From JACDBZ01 sp038233215 (lineage in GTDB: Bacteria; Chloroflexota; Limnocylindria; QHBO01), in assembly GCA_038233215.1 (NCBI GenBank), contig JBBSML010000011.1, forward strand, positions 17,917 through 81,916: DNA of 64,000 bases, read 5' to 3'. The position numbers and the translations under genes were made by a program. The notes under the pieces are model-generated. The model had not been told where the DNA came from. It ran no database searches and saw nothing but the letters and a program-made list of their open reading frames with translations. Each line of letters opens with the position of its first letter. Position 1 is the stretch's first letter. Positions 15,403-23,304 of this stretch are shown here, piece after piece.

Positions 15403-16511
15403 GCGAGCCCCGTCTGCGCGTGGGGATCTTCACCGGCGGCCGGTCCGCCGAGCACGAGGTGAGCGTCGCTTCGGCCGAGGCAGTGCTGCGTGCCATCGAC
15501 CGCCGCCGTTTCGAGCCGTTCCTCGTCTACATTGATCGCGAGGGACGCTGGCTGCTGCCAACCGGACCGGCGCCTGAGCTGGAATCACGATCACTGGCCG
15601 GCATCCTCGGCGCGATGACGCCGGAAGAGGAGGTCGAGCATTCCCGAGCCAAGGACACCGCGCTGCTGCGGGCAGGCCCAGACCCGCGCACGCTCGCTGC
15701 GCCCGTCGCGGTCAGGTCCCTGGCAGATACGATCGACATGGCGTTCCTCGTCGTTCACGGCCCGTACGGCGAGGACGGCACGCTGCAGGGATTCCTCGAG
15801 CTAGCCGGGATTCCCTACGTCGGTGCCGGGGTGCTGGCGAGCGCGATCGCCATGGACAAGGTCGTCTTCAAGGACCTCATGCGCGGGCACGACCTGCCGG
15901 TTGTCGAATCGGTCTGGTTCCGACGCGCGGCCTGGGAGCGCGAGCCGGCGCACGTGGTGCGTGAGGTGGCCGAGATGATCGGCGACCGAAGCGTCGTCAA
16001 GCCGGCCCGGCTCGGGAGCAGCGTCGGCATGACGCTGGTGCATACGCTCGACGAGCTGCCGGACGCGCTGGCGGAGGCGTTCATCCATGACAGCAAAGTG
16101 ATCGTCGAGCGGTACGTGGAGAGTGCGAGGGAGCTGGAGTGCGGCGTCCTGGGCAACGACGATCCGATCGTCTTCGAGCCCGGTGAGGTGCGCTCCCTGC
16201 ACGAGTTCTATGACTACGAAGCGAAGTACGTGGAGGGACTGGCCTCGGTCGAGCCCCGCGCGCAGGTGGACGCCGATCTGGCCGCGCGCCTGAAGGAGCT
16301 CTCGCTGGCGGCGTATCAGGCCATCGACTGTGCCGGCCTGGCCCGGGTCGACTTCCTCGTCACCGCGAACGAGACCTACATCAGCGAGATGAATACGCTG
16401 CCGGGATTCACGTCAACGAGCATGTATCCCAAGCAGGCGGAGCTCGCCGGCCTCCCCTTCGATGAGCTCATCGCCCGGCTCATCGAGCTCGCCCAGCAGC
16501 GGGACAGATGA
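15399..16511 (+). CDS. ddl: D-alanine--D-alanine ligase
   Basis: Ddl makes the D-Ala-D-Ala dipeptide used by MurF. ATG 15399 overlaps the murB stop and gives 370 aa beginning with the family segment RVGIFTGGRSAEHEVSVASA. ATP-grasp motifs follow: HGPYGEDGTLQGFLELAGIPYVG, SAIAMDKVVFK, VVKPARLGSSVGM, DYEAKY and the metal-binding ARVDFL and EMNTLPGFTSTSMYPK. The dipeptide specificity loop (YDYEAKY) fits a D-Ala terminus rather than D-Lac. It overlaps ftsQ by 4 nt. Confidence 0.95.
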   Translation: MSEPRLRVGIFTGGRSAEHEVSVASAEAVLRAIDRRRFEPFLVYIDREGRWLLPTGPAPELESRSLAGILGAMTPEEEVEHSRAKDTALLRAGPDPRTLAAPVAVRSLADTIDMAFLVVHGPYGEDGTLQGFLELAGIPYVGAGVLASAIAMDKVVFKDLMRGHDLPVVESVWFRRAAWEREPAHVVREVAEMIGDRSVVKPARLGSSVGMTLVHTLDELPDALAEAFIHDSKVIVERYVESARELECGVLGNDDPIVFEPGEVRSLHEFYDYEAKYVEGLASVEPRAQVDADLAARLKELSLAAYQAIDCAGLARVDFLVTANETYISEMNTLPGFTSTSMYPKQAELAGLPFDELIARLIELAQQRDR

Positions 16512-17428
16512 AGCCAAAGTCGCAGACACGTCCTGAACCGCGGCGCGTGGCACGAACCACGCGCGGCGCGACACCGACGCGGAACGCTGCAAAGCCACGC
16601 GGCCGGCAGGCGAGGCGTTCCGGCGTTCCGCTCCGGCGACGGCTGGGCGGACGTCTGCCGTCTCTGCAGCGCGTGGTGGCGGGGCTCGCCGCCGCGGCGG
16701 TCGCGGCCGGCCTGGCGGCACTGCTCGGTGGGCCATGGCTTCGCGTCACCGAAGTCACCTGGGCGGGAGAGCAGTTCACGGTCGACCGCGACCTCGAGCG
16801 CATCCTGGATCGGCAGCGCGGGACGAGCGTGCTCGCGGTGGATACCGGTTCGCTGCGCGAGCGGCTGGAACGTCTGCCGGCGGTCGCCAGCGCCATGGTG
16901 TCGGCGTCCCTGCCGGGACACCTGGACGTCACGATCGAGGAGCACGAGGTGGCGTTTGTCTGGGAGACGCCATCTGCTCGGCTGTTCGGAGCGACGGACG
17001 GCACGCTCTTCGCGGCCATGCCTCCCGACGCTGCGCTCGATGCCGAGCGTGCCACCCTGCCATACGTGGTTGACGAGCGCTCGATGTCGCGCCTGCTGAC
17101 GCCTGGGGATCAGATTCCCGATGGGCTGCTGCGGACCGCCATGTATCTGGCCAGCCTTGACCCCGTCACGCTCGGGTCCGAGGCCGAACAACTCAGCGTC
17201 AGGATCGACGACGAGTTCGGTTTCGGGCTGGTGGCCGGGGTGCCGGGATGGGAGCTGGCCTTCGGCGTCTACGGCATGGATCCCAACGAAACCACGGCAG
17301 GCGCGGCGGCCCGGCTCGAGCGACAGGTGACCGCGGTCCGCACGCTTTTCGCGACGCGCGCGGAGGCGGATATTGAGTGGGTGGATGCTCGCAACCCGGG
17401 GAAGGTATATTTCCGTGCCAAGGGGTGA
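16508..17428 (+). CDS. ftsQ: cell division protein FtsQ/DivIB
   Basis: The 306-aa protein has a long, very basic cytoplasmic tail (about residues 1-55), one transmembrane helix (VVAGLAAAAVAAGLAALLG, about 57-75), a POTRA domain starting LRVTEVTWAGEQFTV and a beta domain with LPAVASAMVSASLPGHLDVTI. These are the features of FtsQ/DivIB, which scaffolds FtsL, FtsB and the FtsWI synthase at the septum. Position between ddl and ftsA agrees. Overall sequence conservation in this family is low, so the call relies on POTRA-like topology and context. Confidence 0.85.
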   Translation: MKPKSQTRPEPRRVARTTRGATPTRNAAKPRGRQARRSGVPLRRRLGGRLPSLQRVVAGLAAAAVAAGLAALLGGPWLRVTEVTWAGEQFTVDRDLERILDRQRGTSVLAVDTGSLRERLERLPAVASAMVSASLPGHLDVTIEEHEVAFVWETPSARLFGATDGTLFAAMPPDAALDAERATLPYVVDERSMSRLLTPGDQIPDGLLRTAMYLASLDPVTLGSEAEQLSVRIDDEFGFGLVAGVPGWELAFGVYGMDPNETTAGAAARLERQVTAVRTLFATRAEADIEWVDARNPGKVYFRAKG

Positions 17429-17811
17429 ACCGCGTGCCGTCGCGCGACGCCTCGCTCGTCGAGATGCTCGCTGCGGTACCAACCTCCATGTGGCTCCCCC
17501 TCATCGGTCTTGCGCTCGGGATCGCGCTGGGGCTCGCGCTCAATGTCAACGTGAGCCCGGACCTTGCGCGCTACTCGGCCGTGGCCATCCTGGCCGGGCT
17601 CGACTCGGTGCTGGGTGCCATCCGCGCAGAGCTGGATGCGCACTACGACAACCGTATCTTCCTGTCTGGCTTCATCACCAACGCCCTCGTCGCGGTTGCC
17701 CTCACCTTCGTGGGCGACCGGCTCGGGATCGACCTGTACCTGGTCGCCCTCTTCGCCTTCGGCCTGCGCATCTTCCAGAACGTGGCGTTGATCCGCCGTC
17801 ACTTCCTGTAG
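17425..17811 (+). CDS. sbp: small basic protein Sbp-like (DUF1290)
   Basis: The GTG overlaps the ftsQ stop (GTGA) and gives 128 aa with three or four predicted membrane helices: PLIGLALGIALGLALNV, NALVAVALTFVG and LYLVALFAFGLRIF. The segment YSAVAILAGLDSVLGAIRAE followed by YDNRIFLSGFITN is the DUF1290 signature. Members sit next to division genes in Bacillota, Actinomycetota and Chloroflexota; the B. subtilis gene is called sbp, but the biochemical role is not established. The context suggests a part in division or envelope assembly. Confidence 0.85.
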   Translation: MNRVPSRDASLVEMLAAVPTSMWLPLIGLALGIALGLALNVNVSPDLARYSAVAILAGLDSVLGAIRAELDAHYDNRIFLSGFITNALVAVALTFVGDRLGIDLYLVALFAFGLRIFQNVALIRRHFL

Positions 17812-17814
17812 GCT
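17809..17814 (+). promoter_or_regulatory. putative -10 element before ftsA
   Basis: TAGGCT overlaps the sbp stop codon and lies 12 nt before an in-frame ATG (17827) and 48 nt before the TTG start with a strong ribosome binding site. It could give ftsA its own promoter. Confidence 0.4.
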
Positions 17815-17862
17815 CGAACGGCACCGATGGCGCGCTGCGGCGCGCCGCTAGCAGGAGGTAGC

Positions 17863-19101
17863 TTGGAACGCGAAGCAGTCCTCGTCGCCATCGACGCGGG
17901 CACGACGAAGGTCACGACCCTCATTGGCGAGGTGAGTCGGACCGGTGACGTCAACGTCATCGGATATGGCATAGCGCCCTCGGTCGGCATGAAGAAGGGG
18001 ATGGTCGCCAATATCGACCAGACCGTGAACTCGATCGCCTCGAGCGTCGAGAAGGCCGAGCGACTGTCCGGCTACAAGATCAGCTCGGCCTTCGTCGCCG
18101 TCGGTGGCAGTCACATCAGCAGCCAGAATTCGCGTGGCGTGGTGGCCGTCTCCGGCCACAAGCGCGAGGTGAGCCGCGAGGATGTTGCGCGAGCCACAGA
18201 GGCCGCCAAGGCTGTCCAGGTCCCTTCGAACCGGGAGATGCTGCACGTGGTGCCCCGCGGGTACATCGTCGATGGCCAAGAGGGGATCAAGGATCCGCTC
18301 GGCATGAGTGCGGTGCGGCTCGAGGTGGAGACCCACATCGTCGCGGGGGCCGCGACATCGGTCCAGAACCTGAGCAAGTGCGTGATCACCTCTGGCGTCC
18401 AGATCGACGAGATGGTGATCAGCTCGCTGGCGGCGTCCGAGGCAACATTGACCGACACCGAAAAGGAGCTCGGCGTGCTCATCGCCGATATCGGCGGCGG
18501 CACGACCGACATCGCCATCTTCGTCGACGGCGCGGTCTATCACACGGCCGTCCTCCCGGTGGGTGGCATCAACGTCACGAACGACGTCGCGATCGGCCTG
18601 CGCACATCGCTGAACCTGGCGGAGGAGATCAAGATCAAGCACGGCACGGCGAACCTGGCGGAGGTCCAGCCGGAGGAGCTGCTCAACGTGGCGGTTCTCG
18701 GCGAGTCGGGCGGCCAGACCATCCAGCGCCGCAAGCTGTCCGAGATCATCGAGGCGCGCATGAGCGAGATCTACAGCCTCATCCTCGAGGAGGTCAAGCG
18801 CTCCGGTCACGCCGGGATGCTGCCGGCCGGGACGGTGCTGACCGGTGGCGGTGCTCGAATCGGCGGCGCCGAGGTGCTCGCCCGTGACGCGCTCGACATG
18901 CCCGTCCGCGTCGGTTCGCCGCAGGGGGTCGGTGGCCTGATGGACCAGGTCGGCAATGCCGCTTTCAGTACGCCGATCGGGCTGCTCCTGTGGGGAGCCA
19001 ACCACGTCGCGGAAGAGCCGATCGGCTACGGTGCCGGCGGCAATGGCGTCAACCCCCTCTCGCGCATCGGCGAGTGGATCAGAAACCTGTTCCCCGGCTG
19101 A
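17863..19101 (+). CDS. ftsA: cell division protein FtsA
   Basis: FtsA is the actin-like membrane tether of the FtsZ ring. The TTG at 17863 follows AGGAGGT (17853-17859) and gives the typical N-terminus (LEREAVLVAIDAGTTKVTTL); ATG 17827 is an alternative that adds 12 residues. Motifs are DAGTTKV (phosphate 1), the 1C domain AFVAVGGSHI, ADIGGGTTDIAIF (phosphate 2) and GTVLTGGGARIGG (adenosine). The C-terminus ends in the amphipathic membrane-targeting helix RIGEWIRNLF. Length 412 aa is normal. Confidence 0.95.
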   Translation: MEREAVLVAIDAGTTKVTTLIGEVSRTGDVNVIGYGIAPSVGMKKGMVANIDQTVNSIASSVEKAERLSGYKISSAFVAVGGSHISSQNSRGVVAVSGHKREVSREDVARATEAAKAVQVPSNREMLHVVPRGYIVDGQEGIKDPLGMSAVRLEVETHIVAGAATSVQNLSKCVITSGVQIDEMVISSLAASEATLTDTEKELGVLIADIGGGTTDIAIFVDGAVYHTAVLPVGGINVTNDVAIGLRTSLNLAEEIKIKHGTANLAEVQPEELLNVAVLGESGGQTIQRRKLSEIIEARMSEIYSLILEEVKRSGHAGMLPAGTVLTGGGARIGGAEVLARDALDMPVRVGSPQGVGGLMDQVGNAAFSTPIGLLLWGANHVAEEPIGYGAGGNGVNPLSRIGEWIRNLFPG

Positions 19102-19193
19102 GGACCGTCGGGGGGAGGCGCGCCGTTTGCGCCCCTGCCTCGCACTCGACATCGTGGACAGGGGACGCGCTCATCCACGGCGGTGTTGCGACG

Positions 19194-19224
19194 TGTGGAT
19201 AACTCGTCCACGCATTGTGGAAAA
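19194..19224 (+). promoter_or_regulatory. two consensus DnaA boxes in the ftsZ leader region
   Basis: TGTGGATAA (19194-19202) is the exact complement of TTATCCACA, and TGTGGAAAA (19216-19224) is the complement of TTTTCCACA; both match TTWTNCACA. They share orientation and are 22 bp apart. Weaker opposite-strand copies (TCATCCACG 19171, TCGTCCACG 19204) lie close by, and a 7-bp inverted repeat (CGGCGGT 19178, ACCGCCG 19224) brackets the two boxes. It suggests DnaA binding upstream of ftsZ. Confidence 0.6.
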
Positions 19225-19251
19225 CCGCCGACGCGCACGATGGCGCATCGC

Positions 19252-19257
19252 TAGAAT
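19252..19257 (+). promoter_or_regulatory. putative -10 element of an ftsZ promoter
   Basis: TAGAAT, the same hexamer found before ligA and pcrA, lies 69 nt upstream of the ftsZ ATG and just downstream of the DnaA boxes. No clear -35 box. Confidence 0.5.
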
Positions 19258-19326
19258 CGGACAAACCCGTCGAAGCCCTCGGGTTCATTCATTCCAGCCA
19301 CACTGCCGTGCAGAGGAACACCCGAC

Positions 19327-20577
19327 ATGCCGCTCCGATCGGACTCCGAGAACTTCGCCCTCATCAAGGTCATCGGCGTCGGCGGTGGGGGCAGCAATGC
19401 CGTCAACCGGATGATTCGCGCCGAGATGATGGGCGTGGAATTCATCAGCGTGAACACCGATGCCCAGGCGCTCCTGCAGAGCGACGCGCCGCACAAGATC
19501 CGTATCGGCGACAAGATGACGCGAGGCTTGGGCGCCGGCGCCGACCCGCAGGTCGGACAGCGAGCGGCCGAAGAGGATTCGGAGAAGATCTATGAGGCGC
19601 TCAAGGACGCGGACATGATCTTCATCACCGCCGGCATGGGCGGTGGCACCGGTTCGGGAGCGGCACCGGTCATCGCGGAGATCGCGAAGGACCTCGGCGC
19701 GCTCACGGTCGGCGTCATCACCAAGCCGTTCAGCTTCGAGGGCGTGCGCCGCAAGCTCGTCGCTGAGCAGTACTCGGAGCTGCTGAAGGAGAAGTGCGAC
19801 ACGCTGATCACGATCCCGAATGACCGGCTGCGCGAGGTCGTTGACAAGAAGACCAGCATCGTCGACGCGTTCCGGGTTGTGGATGACGTGCTGCGCCAGG
19901 GCGTGCAGGGCATCAGCGACCTGATCACGGTCCCCGGCCTCATCAACCTCGACTTCGCTGACGTGAAGACGATCATGCGCGACGCCGGCTCCTCGATGAT
20001 GGGCATCGGGATCGCAACCGGCGAGAACCGTGCCGTCGACGCTGCTCGCGCAGCCGTCATGAGCCCGCTGCTCGAGGTCAACATCCAGGGCGCGCGCGGC
20101 ATCCTGTTCAACGTCACCGGTGGCAGCGACCTCGGCCTGTTCGAGGTCAACGAGGCGGCCGAGGTGATCAAGGAGGCCGCCGATCCAGAGGCCAACATCA
20201 TCTTCGGCACCGTGATCGACGATCGCATGCGCGACGAGGTCAAGGTGACTGTCATCGCCACCGGCTTCGACGGTACGAAGAAGACCAAGTCACAGAGCCG
20301 ATTCGGCGCAGAGGGCGCCGCCGGCGTCGAAGGCACCCTGGATGACCGTAGCCGGGAGATCCTGGCCGAGATCGAGCGAGATCGGGAGCAGCGTCAGAGC
20401 CTGGAGGAACAGATGGGTACCGAGTCGCCCTTCGCTCGCCCGACCGAGCGACAGGCGACCGAGGTGCGCCCGGCGGAGCGCCAGCCACTGCCGGTGCGCT
20501 CGCCAAGCCTGGAGCGACCGTCATACGGCGAGACCGATCTCGACATCCCCAGTTTCCTGCGCCGCAAGAACGACTGA
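19327..20577 (+). CDS. ftsZ: cell division GTPase FtsZ
   Basis: FtsZ polymerises into the cytokinetic ring. The 416-aa protein has the GTP site GVGGGGSNAVNRM (about residues 17-30), the tubulin signature GGGTGSGAAPVIAE, the NDRLREVVDKKTS region and the T7 loop region with LINLDFADVKTIM. After the globular domain comes an Arg/Glu/Pro-rich linker and the conserved C-terminal peptide DLDIPSFLRRKND that binds FtsA. AGAGGAA precedes the ATG. A 225-bp gap with DnaA boxes and a -10 box separates it from ftsA, so ftsZ can be controlled apart from the cluster. Confidence 0.97.
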   Translation: MPLRSDSENFALIKVIGVGGGGSNAVNRMIRAEMMGVEFISVNTDAQALLQSDAPHKIRIGDKMTRGLGAGADPQVGQRAAEEDSEKIYEALKDADMIFITAGMGGGTGSGAAPVIAEIAKDLGALTVGVITKPFSFEGVRRKLVAEQYSELLKEKCDTLITIPNDRLREVVDKKTSIVDAFRVVDDVLRQGVQGISDLITVPGLINLDFADVKTIMRDAGSSMMGIGIATGENRAVDAARAAVMSPLLEVNIQGARGILFNVTGGSDLGLFEVNEAAEVIKEAADPEANIIFGTVIDDRMRDEVKVTVIATGFDGTKKTKSQSRFGAEGAAGVEGTLDDRSREILAEIERDREQRQSLEEQMGTESPFARPTERQATEVRPAERQPLPVRSPSLERPSYGETDLDIPSFLRRKND

Positions 20578-20587
20578 ATCGGTCCTG

Positions 20588-20608
20588 CGGCCGCTCCGGA
20601 TGCGGCCG
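20588..20608 (+). terminator. possible hairpin terminator after ftsZ
   Basis: CGGCCGC - 7-nt loop - GCGGCCG forms a 7-bp all-GC stem 11 nt after the ftsZ stop. There is no T-tract, as with other hairpins here, so it may be a transcript-stabilising stem instead. Confidence 0.4.
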
Positions 20609-20637
20609 AGGACGGGTGAATCGACGCGCGCTGATTC

Positions 20638-21351
20638 GTGGCTCGCAGACTTCCCATGCAGATCGTAGGAAGCGAGCCGCCGAGCAGCAGCCAGATCCGC
20701 CAGCGGCACGACCGCCTGCTCGCACGGCTCCGTCGCACGGCCGAGGCCAACGGTCACGATCCCGAGCGCCTGCGGATCGTTGCGGTCACCAAGACCTGGC
20801 TGGCGGACGTGGCGCGGGCCGCGCATGACGCCGGGTTGACGTTGCTGGGCGAGAGTCGGGTGCAGGAGGCTGAGCCGAAGATTGCCGCGCTGCCGACGAT
20901 GGAGTGGCATTTCATCGGTCGGCTTCAGTCAAACAAGGTCCGACGGGCGGTCCGGGGCTTCGCGGTGATCCACTCGGTCGACTCGATTGACCTGCTGCGG
21001 CGCATCGGCGAGATCGCACTCGAGGAAGGCCGGAGCCCCCGGCTCCTGCTTCAGGTCAACATCAGCGGGGAGGACGCCAAGGGAGGTCTGTCCCCTGACG
21101 AGCTCGTGCCTCGCGCGCTGCCGACGGGGGGACTCGTGGGCCTTATGACCATTGCGCCGATGGGCGCATCGGTTGGGCAGGCGCGGAGCATCTTCGGCCG
21201 GCTTCGCGACCTGCGGGATCGCCTCGAGCATGAGGCGGGCATCGGTCTGCCGGAACTGTCCATGGGCATGAGCGCCGATGCCGGCGCGGCGGCCGCTGAG
21301 GGCGCGACGCTGGTCAGGATCGGCACGGCGTTGTTCGGGCCGCGGTCCTAG
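20638..21351 (+). CDS. yggS: YggS-family pyridoxal phosphate homeostasis protein
   Basis: The 237-aa product is a PLP-binding alpha/beta barrel of the YggS/PROSC family, which buffers intracellular PLP. VAVTKTW contains the PLP lysine; GESRVQEAEPKI, WHFIGRLQSNKVR, IHSVDSIDLL, LLQVNISGEDAKGG, GLMTIAPM and the C-terminal SMGMSADAGAAAAEGATLVRIGTALFG are all family motifs. YggS genes commonly follow ftsZ in Gram-positive-type dcw clusters (ylmE of B. subtilis), with YggT (ylmG) next, as here. GTG 20638 or ATG 20656 may be the start. Confidence 0.93.
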   Translation: MARRLPMQIVGSEPPSSSQIRQRHDRLLARLRRTAEANGHDPERLRIVAVTKTWLADVARAAHDAGLTLLGESRVQEAEPKIAALPTMEWHFIGRLQSNKVRRAVRGFAVIHSVDSIDLLRRIGEIALEEGRSPRLLLQVNISGEDAKGGLSPDELVPRALPTGGLVGLMTIAPMGASVGQARSIFGRLRDLRDRLEHEAGIGLPELSMGMSADAGAAAAEGATLVRIGTALFGPRS

Positions 21352-21358
21352 ACGCTGC

Positions 21359-21364
21359 TATTCT
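21359..21364 (+). promoter_or_regulatory. -10 element giving a leaderless yggT mRNA
   Basis: TATTCT ends 6 nt before the GTG start of yggT; with the rnpB-calibrated spacing the transcript would start at the start codon. Confidence 0.5.
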
Positions 21365-21370
21365 CCGACG

Positions 21371-21622
21371 GTGAGTGCCGTCTTCGTCAACTTCATCCAG
21401 ATGCTGGCCACCGTGCTGTGGCTCCTCCTCATCACCCGTGTGGTACTGAGCTGGACGAACCCTCGCGGCGGCGGGGGGTTGGTGGCGTTCGTCTACCAGG
21501 CGACGGAGCCGATTTTGGCGCCGATCCGGCGAGTTCTGCCGGCGACCGGGGGCGTGGACTGGGCGCCCCTGGTGGCCATGCTGATCCTGGGGGTCATCCT
21601 CCGCGTTGTCGTGCGTCTGTAG
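21371..21622 (+). CDS. yggT: YggT/YlmG family membrane protein
   Basis: The GTG start at 21371 gives 83 aa with two hydrophobic helices (MLATVLWLLLITRVVLSW and APLVAMLILGVILRVVV) linked by the family motif YQATEPILAPIRRVLP. YggT proteins lie downstream of ftsZ and yggS in many bacteria and the chloroplast homolog is involved in nucleoid/division organisation; the exact function is unknown. It is 19 nt after yggS but has a possible leaderless promoter of its own. Confidence 0.9.
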   Translation: MSAVFVNFIQMLATVLWLLLITRVVLSWTNPRGGGGLVAFVYQATEPILAPIRRVLPATGGVDWAPLVAMLILGVILRVVVRL

Positions 21623-21656
21623 GGCATCGGCCTGCGGGATGAACAGCGTGGGCGGC

Positions 21657-21662
21657 TATACT
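21657..21662 (+). promoter_or_regulatory. -10 element of the tRNA-Val promoter
   Basis: TATACT lies 14 nt before the mature 5' end of the tRNA, leaving room for a short leader removed by RNase P. Confidence 0.65.
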
Positions 21663-21676
21663 GCGACCCCCGCGAT

Positions 21677-21753
<77 letters not shown>

Positions 21754-21772
21754 CCCTTTCATTCTGACCCAG

Positions 21773-22975
21773 ATGCGGATCGTCCTGACCACCGAGTCAT
21801 ACCTCCCGTACCTGTCCGGGGTGACCGTGTCGGTCGACGCGCTGGCGCGAGGGCTCGGATCGATGGGCCATGACGTGCTGGTCGTCGCTCCGCGTCCGGC
21901 CGAAGATTGTCGGGTCGAGCCGGTCGGATCGCCTGGACCGTCCCCGCGGCACGCGTGGCTGCCGTCGTACCAGCCGCCGGCGATTGCGCCGCACTCGTAT
22001 CGAATGCCCTGGCCGAATCCGTGGGCGGCAGCTGCCCGAGAGGCGCGCGCCTTCGAGCCAGATGTGGTCCACGCACACTCGCCGTTCGTGACCGGGCTGG
22101 TCGCGCGCCGGCTGGCACGAGGGCTGGGTGCGCCGCTCGTCTTTACCCATCACACCAGGTTCGCCGACTACGCGCATTACGCGGGGCCGCTGTCCGCTTC
22201 CGCCGGACGGCTGACGGATGCGTACCTGCGCCGATTTTGGCGTGCGTGTGCGGCCATCGTGGCTCCGTCTGATGACCTGGCGGAGGCGATTCGGGCGGGC
22301 GTGGGCGGGGATCGTCCCGAACGTGTGCACGTGATTCCGACCGGCGTCGACGTCGCCGCGATTCGAGCGTTGACCGCGATCGACTCGCGCCGCGCGGCCG
22401 GGTGGCCGTCGGACTCCGTGATCGTCGCTTCGCTGGGGCGGCTCGCCCCGGAAAAGAGCCCGGAGATCCTGTTCGATGCGCTGGCCGTCGCCGCGGCCAA
22501 CGACCCACGGTTGCGGCTCCTCGTGGTTGGCGGCGGTCCCTCGGAAGCGGGACTGCGCGCGCGGGCCGCAACGTCCGCCATGGCGGGTCGGGTCCTTTTC
22601 ACGGGCTCCTTGCCGCGGCCCGTCGCGATGGAATGGATCGCGGGCGCAGACATCCTGTTGTTCACGTCGCGCACCGAGACGCAGGGGATCGTGCTGGCCG
22701 AGGCGTTGAGTGCCGGCCTGCCGTCCGTCGCGGTCGAAGGTCCGGGTGTGCGCGACTCGATACGCGATGGCATCGACGGGATCGTCGTTCCGTTCCTTCC
22801 GTCAGCGTCGCTCGTCGATCGTCTGTCGAGCGCGGTCGCCGGCCTGGCGGATGACCATGAGGGTCGATCGGCGATGGCGCAACGCGCCCGCGCCGATGCG
22901 GGCCGTTTCGCGGTCGAGCGCCGAGTGGCACAGGTCGAGGCCCTGTATCGGACACTCGCGGGCACTCGCCGCTGA
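21773..22975 (+). CDS. GT4-family glycosyltransferase (GT-B fold)
   Basis: The 400-aa protein is a retaining glycosyltransferase of family GT4. The N-terminal half has TTESYLPYLSGVTVSV, HAHSPFVTG and FTHHTRFADYAHY, typical of the group that includes 1,2-diacylglycerol 3-glucosyltransferase and MshA/PimB-like enzymes. The C-terminal half has VIPTGVDVAAI, SLGRLAPEKSPEIL, GGGPSEAGL and the EX7E motif in SRTETQGIVLAEALSAGLP. The HHTRFxDYxHY segment is shared with lipid glucosyltransferases, so a membrane glycolipid product is likely. The ATG is 19 nt after the tRNA, preceded only by a weak -10 (CATTCT). Confidence 0.85.
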   Translation: MRIVLTTESYLPYLSGVTVSVDALARGLGSMGHDVLVVAPRPAEDCRVEPVGSPGPSPRHAWLPSYQPPAIAPHSYRMPWPNPWAAAAREARAFEPDVVHAHSPFVTGLVARRLARGLGAPLVFTHHTRFADYAHYAGPLSASAGRLTDAYLRRFWRACAAIVAPSDDLAEAIRAGVGGDRPERVHVIPTGVDVAAIRALTAIDSRRAAGWPSDSVIVASLGRLAPEKSPEILFDALAVAAANDPRLRLLVVGGGPSEAGLRARAATSAMAGRVLFTGSLPRPVAMEWIAGADILLFTSRTETQGIVLAEALSAGLPSVAVEGPGVRDSIRDGIDGIVVPFLPSASLVDRLSSAVAGLADDHEGRSAMAQRARADAGRFAVERRVAQVEALYRTLAGTRR

Positions 22976-23013
22976 CCTTGACGCGATTTGCTTGCGTCGG
23001 ACCTGCTGGGGCG

Positions 23014-23019
23014 TACAAT
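23014..23019 (+). promoter_or_regulatory. -10 element (with -35 TTGCGT at 22992)
   Basis: TTGCGT (22992-22997) and TACAAT (23014-23019) are 16 bp apart, a good promoter. It ends 7 nt before ATG 23027 and also stands upstream of the NUDIX-gcv operon. Confidence 0.65.
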
Positions 23020-23026
23020 GCCGGCC

Positions 23027-23296
23027 ATGCGAGTGAGTCTGGTGGCGCGATTCGTTTCCCACCCAACGATCGATTTCGGAGCACGACGTCGGTCGATGCA
23101 TCTGCCCCGCCTCGGCTTGTCCACCACCCGGACCGTCTACCACCGCCCGCGCAGCGCAACGGTGGCGAACGCAACGGTGCGCGCGCTCCGATCCCAGACC
23201 AGTCAGTTCCGTTTCCCGGCCGTCGGACGCGCGGCGCGCCTCCCCGCGCGTCGGCCGGCGCTCCCGTTCGGGGTACCGCGCGCGCGCCGCTCCTAA
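23027..23296 (+). CDS. Arg-rich small open frame, candidate leaderless gene
   Basis: ATG 23027 lies 7 nt downstream of a good -10 box, the spacing used by the leaderless genes of this window, and opens an 89-codon frame ending 8 nt before the NUDIX start. The product is very rich in arginine (about one in five residues), has no acidic residues apart from one Asp, and has no motif I know. It could be a small basic nucleic-acid-binding protein, a leader peptide for the gcv operon, or a chance frame in the 5' leader of that operon. The rest of the 329-bp stretch from 22976 to 23304 holds only the promoter. Confidence 0.4.
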   Translation: MRVSLVARFVSHPTIDFGARRRSMHLPRLGLSTTRTVYHRPRSATVANATVRALRSQTSQFRFPAVGRAARLPARRPALPFGVPRARRS

Positions 23297-23304
23297 CGGT
23301 AGCG

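Noticed and set aside
19141..19230. Possible chromosomal origin (oriC) at the DnaA boxes
   Set aside because: There are only two consensus boxes, no clear AT-rich unwinding region, and no dnaA, dnaN or gyrB nearby; a regulatory site is more likely.
22976..23304. Glycine riboswitch upstream of the gcv operon
   Set aside because: I looked for the tandem aptamer pattern before the NUDIX-gcvT genes and saw no convincing paired cores; the stretch holds a promoter and an Arg-rich frame.
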